Part shown: positions 34,179-43,241 of the stretch, one piece after another
How the letters are laid out: every line of letters begins with the position of its first letter
Numbering within the stretch: the stretch's first letter is position 1
Source of the DNA: Comamonadaceae bacterium
Lineage (GTDB): Bacteria > Pseudomonadota > Gammaproteobacteria > Burkholderiales > Burkholderiaceae_C
DNA: 64,000 nt
Assembly (NCBI GenBank): GCA_027485285.1
Contig: JAIXRH010000123.1
Span: 47,632-111,631 of the forward strand
Direction of reading: 5' to 3'
The notes under the pieces: generated by a model
Told to the model about the DNA's origin: nothing
Databases searched by the model: none
The model's input: the letters and a program-made list of their open reading frames with translations, nothing else
Position numbers and translations under genes: made by a program

Positions 34179-35893
34179 GGTTTGACCTTTGAAGAAGTGG
34201 TGATCGCATCGCTGACATAACCCAAGGCCACGTCATGTTGACGCAAGGCCTTGTCACGTCCTGTCGCAGGGCCCCAGCCGCCACCGCCGGGTGTTTCCAA
34301 GCGCACGCGCTCGCCTTTTTTGAGATGGATGCCCAACATCTTGGACACCATCGGTGGCTTGCACCATTGGCCGTTGTGCTGGTAGGAGAACACGTTGGGC
34401 AAAGCCTCGCTGCCGCCCGCAATGCCCTTGGGTGCGGCTTTGCCACGCTCACCAAAGATGAAGGCTTCTGCACTGTTTTCCAGCAACTCAATTTCATAGA
34501 CCGCACCCAAGCCGCCTCGGTGTGTGCCATCGCCGCCCGAGTTGGGGCGCAAGGACCATTCGGTGAAACGCACCGGGTAGGCCGCTTCCAAAATTTCCAA
34601 AGGGGGAATGGTGGCGGTTGAAATGGGCGCGTTGCTGTGGCTCAAGCCGTCGCCCGTGCTGTGGCCGCCATGACCGCCGCCAAAGAAGCTGAACATCACC
34701 CAGCGCTGGCCTTTGCGTGCGGCATCGGTGCGGTGGCCAGCGATGGACAAGGCATTGATGGTGCCGTAGGCATGGGCCACCGCACGGTTCGGATCGGCCA
34801 AGGCGGTGGCGCTGAAGATCACATCAATCATGCGCAAAATGGTTTCGGTGTAACCCCCCACCGGACGCGGGCGCTCGGCAGTGATGACCAAGCCCTCGGG
34901 CATCACAAAGTCCACCGCATCCAACACACCGGCGTTGGCTGGCACATCGGGGAACACATGTTTGAGGGCCACATAGCAAGCCGCGACCGCCGTGGCACGC
35001 GAAATATTCACAGGCCCCGCGCACTGCGGGGAGGTGCGAGAAAAGTCGAGCGTCATGCGGTCACCGTGTACCGTCATGTCCAAGGCGATGCTCAGCAACT
35101 CGTCTTTCACACCGTCGTTGTCGAGCACGTCTTCAAAGCTGTAGCAGCCATCGGGCAAGTTCTGAATGTGGGCGCGCATCAACACCAAAGCACGTTTGCG
35201 CAACTCGCCCATGGCTTGCAGCACCACGGCGTCGCCGTATTCATCGAGCAAGCCGTCCAGCCGTTTCACGCCCAATTCCAAGGCGGCGAGCTGGCCGTTC
35301 AAGTCGCCCCACAAGCTGTCGGGCAAACGCGTGTTCGCACGCAAGATGGCTAGCACGTCGCCATCCAATTGGCCTTGACGCACGATGCGCACCGGCGGAA
35401 TTTGTACCGCCTCTTGCCAACATTCTGTGGCGGCGGGGTTGTAATTGCCGGGCACGGCACCGCCCACGTCATGCCAATGCGCGGCAGAGGCCAAGTAACA
35501 AAACAACTGTCCGTGACGGAAGAAGGGGCGTACCAGCTTGAAGTCGTTGGCGTGGGTGCCGCCTTCGTAGGGGTCATTGAACAACCAGGTGTCGCCATCG
35601 ACCATGCCACCGCGCTCTTGTGCCACACGCGCTGCCGCGCGCACGGCAAACGCCATGGCCCCCACAAACACGGGCAAGCCCGATTTGCCTTGCACCAAGG
35701 TGTCACCACTTTGGGCATCGTACAAACCGTGGCAAGCGTCGTGTGCCTCGGCAATGATGGGGTTGAACGCGCTGCGGTAGAGCGTGGCGTCCATCTCGTC
35801 GGCAATTTGTTCCAGTCGCCCTTTGAGCACGGCCAGCGTGACAGGGTCTAAGGTGACGGGTTTTGGGGTGGCAGCGGCGAGGGCGTCACTCAT
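34175..35893 (-). CDS. HyuB-family hydantoinase/oxoprolinase subunit (second set)
   Basis: The 572-residue protein has the normal HyuB length without the zinc tail seen at 16533. Motifs include LDPVTLAVLKGRLEQIADEM, WLFNDPYEGGTHANDFKLVR, FSRTSPQCAGPVNISRATAV and the C-terminal ETPGGGGWGPATGRD. HyuB completes the ATP-dependent ring opening begun by HyuA. The gene is coupled to the LeuD-like gene upstream and hyuA downstream by 4-bp overlaps. Confidence 0.9.
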   Translation of the reverse strand: MSDALAAATPKPVTLDPVTLAVLKGRLEQIADEMDATLYRSAFNPIIAEAHDACHGLYDAQSGDTLVQGKSGLPVFVGAMAFAVRAAARVAQERGGMVDGDTWLFNDPYEGGTHANDFKLVRPFFRHGQLFCYLASAAHWHDVGGAVPGNYNPAATECWQEAVQIPPVRIVRQGQLDGDVLAILRANTRLPDSLWGDLNGQLAALELGVKRLDGLLDEYGDAVVLQAMGELRKRALVLMRAHIQNLPDGCYSFEDVLDNDGVKDELLSIALDMTVHGDRMTLDFSRTSPQCAGPVNISRATAVAACYVALKHVFPDVPANAGVLDAVDFVMPEGLVITAERPRPVGGYTETILRMIDVIFSATALADPNRAVAHAYGTINALSIAGHRTDAARKGQRWVMFSFFGGGHGGHSTGDGLSHSNAPISTATIPPLEILEAAYPVRFTEWSLRPNSGGDGTHRGGLGAVYEIELLENSAEAFIFGERGKAAPKGIAGGSEALPNVFSYQHNGQWCKPPMVSKMLGIHLKKGERVRLETPGGGGWGPATGRDKALRQHDVALGYVSDAITTSSKVKP

Positions 35894-36375
35894 GGCTTTT
35901 TTCCTTGGCTGCGTTGTTTCAAGACATTCATCAAACCTCCAGCATGGACCATGTCCATCAAAAAATCGGGGATCGGTTGGCAGGGCAGCACGGTGCCGTC
36001 GGCGACTTGCACCCCTGCGGGCACGAGCGTCACCGCATCGCCTTCTTGCAATTGCTCAGCCTTGGCACAGGTCAGCAACAGCAGCCCGAGGTTGAAGGCA
36101 TTGCGGAAAAACAAACCGCTGAACGACGGCGCAATGACGGCGCGCACACCCAAGTGCACCAGCGCTCCGGCGGCCTGTTCGCGCGAGGAGCCAATGCCAA
36201 AGTTGGGGCCAGCCACCAACACGTCGCCGAATTGCACACCGGCGGCAAAGTCGGGACGCAAGGCTTCAAGGCAGTGCTGGGCAATCACGTCAATGCCGTT
36301 TTTCATGAAGGCCCCGGGTGCCAGCGCATCGGTGTCCACATCGGCTCCGAGTTTCCACACACGTGAGGTCGTCAT
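35890..36375 (-). CDS. Aconitase-family hydratase small subunit (LeuD-like)
   Basis: The ATG at 36375 overlaps the stop codon of the large-subunit gene (ATGA) and gives 161 residues; a longer frame runs back into that gene. It begins VWKLGADVDTDALAPGAF and has the swivel-domain motif AGPNFGIGSSREQAAGAL. This is the small subunit of isopropylmalate isomerase-like heterodimers, which include citraconase, homoaconitase and dimethylmaleate hydratase. Being outside any leucine operon, it probably serves a catabolic hydratase. Confidence 0.88.
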   Translation of the reverse strand: MTTSRVWKLGADVDTDALAPGAFMKNGIDVIAQHCLEALRPDFAAGVQFGDVLVAGPNFGIGSSREQAAGALVHLGVRAVIAPSFSGLFFRNAFNLGLLLLTCAKAEQLQEGDAVTLVPAGVQVADGTVLPCQPIPDFLMDMVHAGGLMNVLKQRSQGKKP

Positions 36376-37664
36376 AGCAACTCCCGCACATCGCTGATGC
36401 GGCCGCGCAAGGCGGAGGCGGCCACGGTCCAAGGGGATGCCAAATAAACTTGCACACTGGCGGGGCCCATGCGGCCTTTGAAATTGCGTGCGGTGCTGGA
36501 GATGACGCGTGCGCCTTCATCAAAAGTCCCGCCATACCCCGCGCAGGCGCCACAGCTGTTGGGCAAGACTTGCGCGCCCGCGTCGCGCAGCACTTGCATC
36601 ACGCCTTCGCGTTCGGCCTGAGCTTGGTCGCGAGCGCTGGCTGGGGCCACCAACAAACGCATGCCTTGCGCCACGCGTTGGCCGCGCAGCACCTGGGCGG
36701 CCGCCCGCAAGTCTTCGAGTTTGGCACCGGTGCAAGCACCAATGTAGGCCACATCCAAGGCCACGTCGGCATAGTCACCCACCGCGCGCGTGTTGGCAGG
36801 GCTGTGGGGTGCGGCCACTTGGGGGCTCAAGCTGGTGGCGTCAAAGTCAAAGTCTTCGCAGTCAGCGCCGGCATCGGTGTGCCAGCTGAGTGCGTGTTGC
36901 AAAGCGTCTTGGGGGACACCCACGCTGCGCAGGTAATCGCACGTGGTGTTGTCCGCCGCAATCAGGCCCGCTTGGGCGCCCATTTCGGCGCTCATGTTGG
37001 AGAGCGTCATGCGCTCTTGCATGCCCAAGGCCATCACTGCCTCACCGGCAAACTCCACCGCTTGGTATTGGCCACCGTTCATGCCAAAGCGCGCAATCAT
37101 GTGCAGCATCATGTCTTTGGCGCACACACCGGCAGCCAACTGTCCAGACCACCGCATGCGCAAGGTACGGGGCACCTGTACCCAAATCTCGCCCGTCACC
37201 ACCACGCCCAGCATTTCGGTGGCGCCAATACCAAACATGTAAGTGCCAAACGCACCGCCCGTGGGCGAGTGCGAGTCACCCCCCACGCACAACATGCCGG
37301 GGCGCAAATGGCCCCGCTCTGGCAACACCACATGGCAAATGCCCTCGGAGTCAATCACGTGAGGGAGTCGCCATTCGCGTGCGGTGTCGCGCGCCATTTG
37401 CACAATGCGTTGGGCATCGGCGTCTTGCGCGGGCACATAGTGGTCCATCACCAGCACGACTTTGGTCGGGTTCCAAATCTGGGCTCCCAAGTCGTCGAGC
37501 ATGGGCTTTAAGCGGCGCGGGCCCGAGGAGTCGTGGAACATGGCCAAATCGACTTGGCAGGTCACCACGTCGCCCACCGCCACCTGGGCACGGCCAGCAG
37601 CACGAGCGATCAGTTTTTGTGCCAGCGTTTGGGGCTCATGCACCGTCGAAACAATGGCGGTCAT
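36372..37664 (-). CDS. Aconitase-family hydratase large subunit (LeuC-like)
   Basis: The ATG at 37664 gives 430 residues, starting before the conserved TLAQKLIARAAGR. Three [4Fe-4S] cysteines are visible: Cys311 (YIGACTGAKLEDL) and Cys371 and Cys374 (NSCGACAGYGG). GGDSHSPTGGAFGTYMFGIG is the family core. It adds or removes water across the double bond of an unsaturated dicarboxylate. Co-occurrence with the lyase at 29197 suggests a maleate-type acid is hydrated to a malate-type acid. The gene follows livF after a 103-bp gap, the largest in the operon. Confidence 0.88.
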   Translation of the reverse strand: MTAIVSTVHEPQTLAQKLIARAAGRAQVAVGDVVTCQVDLAMFHDSSGPRRLKPMLDDLGAQIWNPTKVVLVMDHYVPAQDADAQRIVQMARDTAREWRLPHVIDSEGICHVVLPERGHLRPGMLCVGGDSHSPTGGAFGTYMFGIGATEMLGVVVTGEIWVQVPRTLRMRWSGQLAAGVCAKDMMLHMIARFGMNGGQYQAVEFAGEAVMALGMQERMTLSNMSAEMGAQAGLIAADNTTCDYLRSVGVPQDALQHALSWHTDAGADCEDFDFDATSLSPQVAAPHSPANTRAVGDYADVALDVAYIGACTGAKLEDLRAAAQVLRGQRVAQGMRLLVAPASARDQAQAEREGVMQVLRDAGAQVLPNSCGACAGYGGTFDEGARVISSTARNFKGRMGPASVQVYLASPWTVAASALRGRISDVRELL

Positions 37665-37767
37665 TTGGGTTGGGTTCTCGCGTGCTGAACCACATTCCGC
37701 CAGCGCAGCATGTTGGCCGAACACACAAAAGAATCACTCACAAAAGATTGGCGTCGCATCTGTGAAC

Positions 37768-38478
37768 TCAAACGCCCAAGTAGGCTTGACGCAAGGTATC
37801 GCTGGCCAATAGCTCAGCAGACGTGCCCGAAAAGCGGATGCTGCCGTTCTCCATCACGTAGGCGCGGTCGGCGATCTCCAGCGACTGTCCGACGTTTTGT
37901 TCTACCAACAACACGGCCAAGCCATCCGCACGCAACTGCGCAATGAGGGCGAACAGTTCTTCCACCAACAGGGGCGACAGCCCCAGCGAAGGCTCATCCA
38001 AGATTAACAGCTTGGGCTCGGCCATCAGGCCACGGCCAATTGCCAGCATTTGCTGTTCGCCGCCGCTCATGGTGCCCGCGAGTTGCGCCTGGCGTTCGCG
38101 CAAACGGGGAAAGGTGTCAAACACACGCACCAAGTTTTCGGCACGGCGTGCGCGAGCGCGGGTGAAGGCACCGAGTTCTAAATTTTCAAGCACGCTGAGG
38201 TTGGGGAAGACCTTGCGGCCTTCGGGCACTTGAATCAAACCCGCTTGCACCACGCGTCGGTAGTGAGAGCCGGTGAGGTCTTGTCCGTCAAACAACACGC
38301 GCCCAGCCCACGCAGGAACCAAACCTGAGATGACCGAGTTGAGGGTGGTTTTGCCAGCGCCGTTGCTGCCGAGCAAGGCCACCAATTCGCCTGGGGCGAT
38401 GTGCAAATCGACGCCACGCAAGACCTCCACAGCACCATAGCCTGCGCGCAGACCTTCAAGCGAAAGCAAATGGGTCAT
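37768..38478 (-). CDS. livF: Branched-chain-type ABC importer ATPase (LivF, second set)
   Basis: The 236-residue ATPase has Walker A (GSNGAGKTTL), the signature SGGEQQMLAIGRGLMA, Walker B (LLILDEPSLGLSP) and the LivF-typical VPEGRKVFPNLSVLENL. It overlaps livG by 4 bp. Its operon continues into catabolic genes, so the imported compound should be the substrate or an intermediate of those enzymes. Confidence 0.92.
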   Translation of the reverse strand: MTHLLSLEGLRAGYGAVEVLRGVDLHIAPGELVALLGSNGAGKTTLNSVISGLVPAWAGRVLFDGQDLTGSHYRRVVQAGLIQVPEGRKVFPNLSVLENLELGAFTRARARRAENLVRVFDTFPRLRERQAQLAGTMSGGEQQMLAIGRGLMAEPKLLILDEPSLGLSPLLVEELFALIAQLRADGLAVLLVEQNVGQSLEIADRAYVMENGSIRFSGTSAELLASDTLRQAYLGV

Positions 38479-39227
38479 GTGTCCTCCTGCTGGGCTTTGC
38501 GCAAACGCGCAGCGGTGCCGTGGCCCAAGTAGGCTTCAATCACCTGCGGGTTTTGCGTCACCTCGTTGGGTGCGCCTTGGGCGATCAGCTGTCCTTGAGC
38601 CAACACCCACACATGCTCGGCCAAGTTCATCACGGCTTGCATGACGTGCTCAATCATGAGGACCGTCACACCACCCGCCACCAAGCCGCGTACCACGGGC
38701 AACATGTCTTGAATTTCTTGCGGGTTCAAACCTGCCAGCACCTCGTCAAGCAGCAGCAGCTTGGGCTGGGTGGCCAAGGCACGCGCCAATTCCAAGCGTT
38801 TGCGGCCTGCCACGGTCAAGTCACCCGCTGGTTTGTCGAGCTGCGCATACAAGCCCACGCGCTCGGCCACGGCCTCGGCAGCATGAAGGGCATCGCGCCG
38901 TTTGGCGTGCTTCAGATGCGCCCCGACCGCGATGTTTTCACGCACGGTTTGGGACGCAAAGGGTTGCACGATTTGGAACGTCCGTGTCAGACCGACAGCC
39001 GCGTTGAGGTGTGGTGCGCGACCCGTGATGTCCAGACCGTCAAAAGTGACACGTCCTGCATCGGGCACGAGAAAGCCTGACATCAAGGCAAAGAGCGTGG
39101 TTTTGCCGGCGCCATTGGGGCCAATCAGGGCCGTCAAACTGCCAGCAGGCACCTCCAAGCTCACATCTTGCACCGCACGCAAGCCCCCAAAGGCACGCGA
39201 CACATGGCTGATCTGTAACAAGCTCAT
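38475..39227 (-). CDS. livG: Branched-chain-type ABC importer ATPase (LivG, second set)
   Basis: The 250-residue ATPase has Walker A (GPNGAGKTTLFALMSGF), the helix LTRTFQIVQPFASQTVRENI, a signature region LTVAGRKRLELARALA and Walker B (LLLLDEVLAGLNPQE). The signature begins TVAGRK rather than LSGGQ, which is normal for LivG. Both ends overlap the neighbouring genes by 4 bp. Confidence 0.92.
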   Translation of the reverse strand: MSLLQISHVSRAFGGLRAVQDVSLEVPAGSLTALIGPNGAGKTTLFALMSGFLVPDAGRVTFDGLDITGRAPHLNAAVGLTRTFQIVQPFASQTVRENIAVGAHLKHAKRRDALHAAEAVAERVGLYAQLDKPAGDLTVAGRKRLELARALATQPKLLLLDEVLAGLNPQEIQDMLPVVRGLVAGGVTVLMIEHVMQAVMNLAEHVWVLAQGQLIAQGAPNEVTQNPQVIEAYLGHGTAARLRKAQQEDT

Positions 39228-40201
39228 GCACCCTCCTTGTTGTTCGGTGCACTTGCCTTGCCACGCTTGAGCCAGCGCTGCCCAATGCCGCCCACGCCGC
39301 GGGGTAAGAACATCACGATCAACACCAACACGCCGCCGTAAACCACCATGTTGATGCCTGGCAATTGGCCAAACAAATTGCGTGTCACATCAGCCAACAC
39401 ATGCAAGGCCAAGGCGCCCACGACAGGACCCCACAGCGTTCCCATGCCGCCCACAATGGCACCGACCAAGGCCTCCACCGAGGTGTGTGGCCCAAACGCC
39501 AGACCCGGGTCGATATACTGAAACACCTGCACATAAAACGCACCACCCGCGCCCATCAAACCGCCAGAGAGTAAGGTGGCCCAGAGCTTGACCCAAAAGG
39601 GGTTGACGCCAATGGCGCGTGCAGCGTCTTCGTTGTCACGCACAGCCTGCAAATAAGCGCCAAAGCGTGAGTGACGCAGCCACGCAGTGACGCACAAGGC
39701 GACCGTCACCAAACCCAAAATCAACCACAGATAGCCAGCCCGCGAGGCAAACTGCATATTGCTCACCGACTCTTGCAGCGGCAGCATCAAGCCCACGCCA
39801 GCCCCTGTGAAGGGGACCGAGAGCGCGACGATGCGAAATACCTCCGCAAATGCCAAGGTCACCAAGGCAAAGTAAGACCCCTTGAGGCCATAGCGAAATG
39901 ACAAAGCGCCCACAAACCCGCCAACTGCTGCGCTCACGGCGATGGCCAACACGAGGGTGAACCAAGGGTTCCAACCAGCATGTACTTGGGCCATGACTTG
40001 AACATAAGCGCCGGTACCAAAAAACAGCGCATGGCCAAACGAAAACTGGCCCCCAAACCCACCTAACACGTTCCATGCTTGCGCCAACAAGCAGGCGTAC
40101 AAAGCCATCATCACAAAGTTCAGCACAACACCCGAATCGGTCAAAACCGGGATGCTGCCCACCAAAAGCACAAACAACGCAATGGCGCGGATATCTCTCA
40201 T
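39224..40201 (-). CDS. livM: Branched-chain-type ABC importer permease (LivM, second set)
   Basis: The 325-residue membrane protein has about nine hydrophobic segments. It carries the conserved loop LRHSRFGAYLQAVRDNEDAA and the following ARAIGVNPFWVKLWATLLSG. It forms the channel with LivH and contacts the ATPases. It overlaps livH and livG by 4 bp each. Confidence 0.9.
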   Translation of the reverse strand: MRDIRAIALFVLLVGSIPVLTDSGVVLNFVMMALYACLLAQAWNVLGGFGGQFSFGHALFFGTGAYVQVMAQVHAGWNPWFTLVLAIAVSAAVGGFVGALSFRYGLKGSYFALVTLAFAEVFRIVALSVPFTGAGVGLMLPLQESVSNMQFASRAGYLWLILGLVTVALCVTAWLRHSRFGAYLQAVRDNEDAARAIGVNPFWVKLWATLLSGGLMGAGGAFYVQVFQYIDPGLAFGPHTSVEALVGAIVGGMGTLWGPVVGALALHVLADVTRNLFGQLPGINMVVYGGVLVLIVMFLPRGVGGIGQRWLKRGKASAPNNKEGA

Positions 40202-41070
40202 GCGCGTGCCCCAAAGAAACCTTGTGGACGGAACAACAGCACCGCAATAAAGATGGCAAAAATGCCAACTTGCCCTAAAGACTCACCCAAATACAAACCG
40301 CCGATAGACTCGACCACGCCAATCAGCAAACCGCCCACCAACGCGCCAACAAAACTGCCCATGCCGCCCAACACCACGATGGTGAAAGCCACCAGCACAA
40401 AACCACTGCCCACCAAGGGGTTGACGTAATAGGCGGGTAACAAGAAGCACGCGGCAGCCCCCAAGCAGGCCAAGCCGATGCCAAAGCACATGGCATACAC
40501 ATGGTCCACATCAATGCCCATCAATCGGGCGCCGTGTTTTTCTTTAGCCACGGCGCGGATTGCGCGTCCGAGGTCGGTGTAGCGCATCACCGCCAAAAGC
40601 ACAGCAGACACCACCAGCGCGCCAACAAACGACACCAGTTTGGGCAGCGAAATCATGGCGGGGCCAATGCTCACGGTGGTCAAGGTGTAAGCGGTCTCTA
40701 TGTTGCGCGTGTCAGATTTGAAAAAGAGCAAGGCTAAGTTTTCCAAAATGATGGACAGGCCAAGTGTGACCAACAGAATGTTCTCGTCTTTGCCGTGGCT
40801 GGCGCGGTTGATCACACCGCGCTGCAACATGTAACCCAATGCAAACATGGACGGCACCATGATGGGCAAGGCCAAGTAGGGATCAATGCCCAGCTTTTCT
40901 TTTAAAAAATACACACCATACAAAGCCACCATCAACGACGCCCCGTGGGCGAAGTTGATGATGTGCAGCACGCCATAGATCAAGGTCAGCCCCAGCGCGA
41001 TCAACGCATAGACAGCACCCGTGGTGATGCCGTTGAGGACTGAGGCAAATAAGATAGACAGATCAAACAT
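40198..41070 (-). CDS. livH: Branched-chain-type ABC importer permease (LivH, second set)
   Basis: The 290-residue protein starts LFASVLNGITTGAVYALIAL, the usual first helix of LivH, and has about eight hydrophobic segments. The loop MRYTDLGRAIRAVAKEKHGA is the permease-ATPase contact region. It lies 21 bp after the binding-protein gene and overlaps livM. Confidence 0.9.
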   Translation of the reverse strand: MFDLSILFASVLNGITTGAVYALIALGLTLIYGVLHIINFAHGASLMVALYGVYFLKEKLGIDPYLALPIMVPSMFALGYMLQRGVINRASHGKDENILLVTLGLSIILENLALLFFKSDTRNIETAYTLTTVSIGPAMISLPKLVSFVGALVVSAVLLAVMRYTDLGRAIRAVAKEKHGARLMGIDVDHVYAMCFGIGLACLGAAACFLLPAYYVNPLVGSGFVLVAFTIVVLGGMGSFVGALVGGLLIGVVESIGGLYLGESLGQVGIFAIFIAVLLFRPQGFFGARA

Positions 41071-41091
41071 GGCGTGTGTCGAAGGGCCAGC

Positions 41092-42294
41092 TTAGGCTTT
41101 TAAGGGGAAGATGGGTTCGACTTCACGGTAATCGCGAGGAATGATCACCTTGATGTCGCCCTTCACCACTTGGGTCATCAAAGGCTGAGCACCCATGTTT
41201 TGGCCATTCACAAACTGAGTGGTGCCGTACGGCATGATGTGGTCTGAGAAGGTGCTCTTGCCCAAGGCGTCGATGATGGCGGCACGGTCAGTCGACTTGG
41301 CGTTCTCAATGGCATCACCCAACAATCGCATCGCCGTGTAAGCCATGAACACTTCGTAGCTGAAGAACAAGCCTTTGGCTTCCACACGCTTTTTGAGTTC
41401 AATCGAACGCTTGTCACGCGGGTTGAACCAGTGGTTGCAGTCGATGATGCCGTTGGCCGCGTCTGGGAACTCTTTGACAAACTTGTAGCTCGACGCTGCA
41501 CCACCCAATACCGAATAAATTGCTTTGGGTGTGACCTTTTGCTGCTGCATGGTGCGCACCAACAGGGCGTACTCGTTGTAGTAATTGGCCGGAATCACGA
41601 TGTCCGGGTTGATTTGTTTCATGCGCAACACAATGTTGTTGAAGTCACGCGTTGGGTTGGCATGTTTGACCACTTCTTTGACCTCGTAGCCATAGCCGGG
41701 TAGCTCGCGGGACAACAAGTTGGCAGTGCCTGTGCCAAACAAAGACTCTTCGTGGATGATCATCACTGTGCGCGCTGGCTTGCCTGCCGCAGTGTTGAGC
41801 ACATGCAAGTTGGCGACCGCAATTTCCGCGCATTTCTTGTAGCCTGGTCCAAAGCGGAAGGTATTTTTCAAACCGCGTTCGACAATTTGATCCGCCACAC
41901 CCACATCCACGACGTGAGGCAAGTTGTATTTGGCCGCCGCTTGCGTGGTGGCCAAGCAAATGGCGGAAGCAAAAGCGCCGACGATGGCGCTCACGCCAGC
42001 TTCGTTCATTTTTTCAACTTCAGCGGCACCTGCTTGTGGGGTGGACTGTGCGTCACCCAGCAAAGCTTCTATCTTGGCACCCCCCAGCGACTTGATGCCA
42101 CCGGCTTTGTTGATGTCTTCAATCGCCATCATCACGCCTTCGCGGCATTGTTGGCCTGAATAGGCCAAAGCACCCGTGACAGGGTGCAATACGCCCACCT
42201 TCACGGGTTTAGGCTGTGCGCCTCCTACCAAGGGAAATGCCAAAGCCGAAGCTGCGGCAGCCGATTGACCCATAAACTGACGACGTGAAGTCAT
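41092..42294 (-). CDS. Branched-chain-type ABC substrate-binding protein (second set)
   Basis: The ATG at 42294 follows an AAAGGAG site and gives 400 residues with a twin-arginine signal (TSRRQFMGQSAAAASALAFP). The mature protein begins KPVKVGVLHPVTGALAYSGQ and contains YKKCAEIAVANLHVL and IIHEESLFGTG, typical of the LivK/amide-binding (AmiC, urea-binding) fold type I. It begins the importer genes 19 bp after the GntR regulator. The Tat-type signal fits export of a folded protein. Confidence 0.88.
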   Translation of the reverse strand: MTSRRQFMGQSAAAASALAFPLVGGAQPKPVKVGVLHPVTGALAYSGQQCREGVMMAIEDINKAGGIKSLGGAKIEALLGDAQSTPQAGAAEVEKMNEAGVSAIVGAFASAICLATTQAAAKYNLPHVVDVGVADQIVERGLKNTFRFGPGYKKCAEIAVANLHVLNTAAGKPARTVMIIHEESLFGTGTANLLSRELPGYGYEVKEVVKHANPTRDFNNIVLRMKQINPDIVIPANYYNEYALLVRTMQQQKVTPKAIYSVLGGAASSYKFVKEFPDAANGIIDCNHWFNPRDKRSIELKKRVEAKGLFFSYEVFMAYTAMRLLGDAIENAKSTDRAAIIDALGKSTFSDHIMPYGTTQFVNGQNMGAQPLMTQVVKGDIKVIIPRDYREVEPIFPLKA

Positions 42295-42313
42295 GATGTG
42301 CTCCTTTAAAAAA

Positions 42314-43111
42314 TCAATGAAAGTTGGCTGATAACTCTTTGCTGACCCAAACCTTGGCATCAATGCTGCCAACGCGTGACAACTGCATTTGGTATTCGTA
42401 ACGGTCCGGACGGTAAAGTCCGTGCAACCACTGGATGGGTTTGTCTTCAGTGTCGTAAATCAGGCGATTGACCGACAGCAACGCTGACCCAACAGAGACG
42501 TCCAAATGTTGGGCCATATTGGCATCGGTCAATTTGGCAGAAATGCTTTGTTGGGCTCGACCTACTTTGACGCCTGATTCTTCCAGCAGCAACAGGATAG
42601 GTTTTTTTGCCAATTCTTTCGGGCCAAAACCTTTGGCGATGCGCTCAGGAACCCAAGTGGTGATGTGGGACAGAGGCCCTTCGTTTGTGTAACGAACACG
42701 CTGGGCTTTTTGCACCATGTCACGCTCTTGCAGTTGCAGCGACATGGCCACATCATGCGGGGCCAGCATGCGTTCGACTGACAGCACTTTGACGGTGGTC
42801 CGTAGACCCATGCTGACTAGGTTTTCCAACAAACCGGTCAGGCGTGCGCGTTGTGCTTTAGGTGCCGCAGCATCTACCTTTATCGCCCCATGCTGCAACA
42901 ACGAACGTGTGCCACGTCCAGGTTCGCGACTGATTAAACCTTCTTGTGCCAATTGGGCTAACGCATGACGCACCGTGACGCGAGCGACTGAGAATTGCTG
43001 CATCAATGCCAGTTCACCAGGCAGACCTTTTGAAAACATGCCTTCGAGCAACTGCTCACGCAGCACCAAATAAACTTGGTGATATTTAGGAAGGGGCATG
43101 ACGCTGCTCAT
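42314..43111 (-). CDS. GntR-family regulator (HutC subfamily with UTRA domain)
   Basis: The 265-residue protein has an N-terminal winged helix (PKYHQVYLVLREQLLEGMFS, then LMQQFSVARVTVRHALAQLA) and a C-terminal UTRA ligand-binding domain from about residue 95 (RYTNEGPLSHITTWVPERIA; ending near LHGLYRPDRYEYQMQLSRVG). HutC-type members repress catabolic genes until a pathway compound binds. It is the first gene of the 13-gene series. A strong inverted repeat 19 bp before its start codon is the probable operator. Confidence 0.88.
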   Translation of the reverse strand: MSSVMPLPKYHQVYLVLREQLLEGMFSKGLPGELALMQQFSVARVTVRHALAQLAQEGLISREPGRGTRSLLQHGAIKVDAAAPKAQRARLTGLLENLVSMGLRTTVKVLSVERMLAPHDVAMSLQLQERDMVQKAQRVRYTNEGPLSHITTWVPERIAKGFGPKELAKKPILLLLEESGVKVGRAQQSISAKLTDANMAQHLDVSVGSALLSVNRLIYDTEDKPIQWLHGLYRPDRYEYQMQLSRVGSIDAKVWVSKELSANFH

Positions 43112-43130
43112 GAGAAAGAATGGTGAATTA

Positions 43131-43154
43131 GTTCTATTGACCTGTCAATAGGAC
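43131..43154. promoter_or_regulatory. Candidate GntR operator of the long operon
   Basis: CTATTGAC (43134-43141) and GTCAATAG (43144-43151) form perfect 8-bp arms around CT. With the outer bases the arms reach 11 bp with a single mismatch. It ends 19 bp before the GntR start codon, an expected place for an autoregulating repressor covering the whole operon. Confidence 0.6.
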
Positions 43155-43241
43155 AAATACCAGTGCAATCACATATGGGACTTTTTCTGCGACATGAATT
43201 TTTTTACATTACATCCATCGTCGAAATTTATATCAATTGAA

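Noticed and set aside
35890-37664. Leucine biosynthesis leuCD
   Set aside because: No leuA or leuB is nearby; the genes are locked by overlaps or in series with hyuAB, importer and lyase genes, so a catabolic hydratase is more likely.
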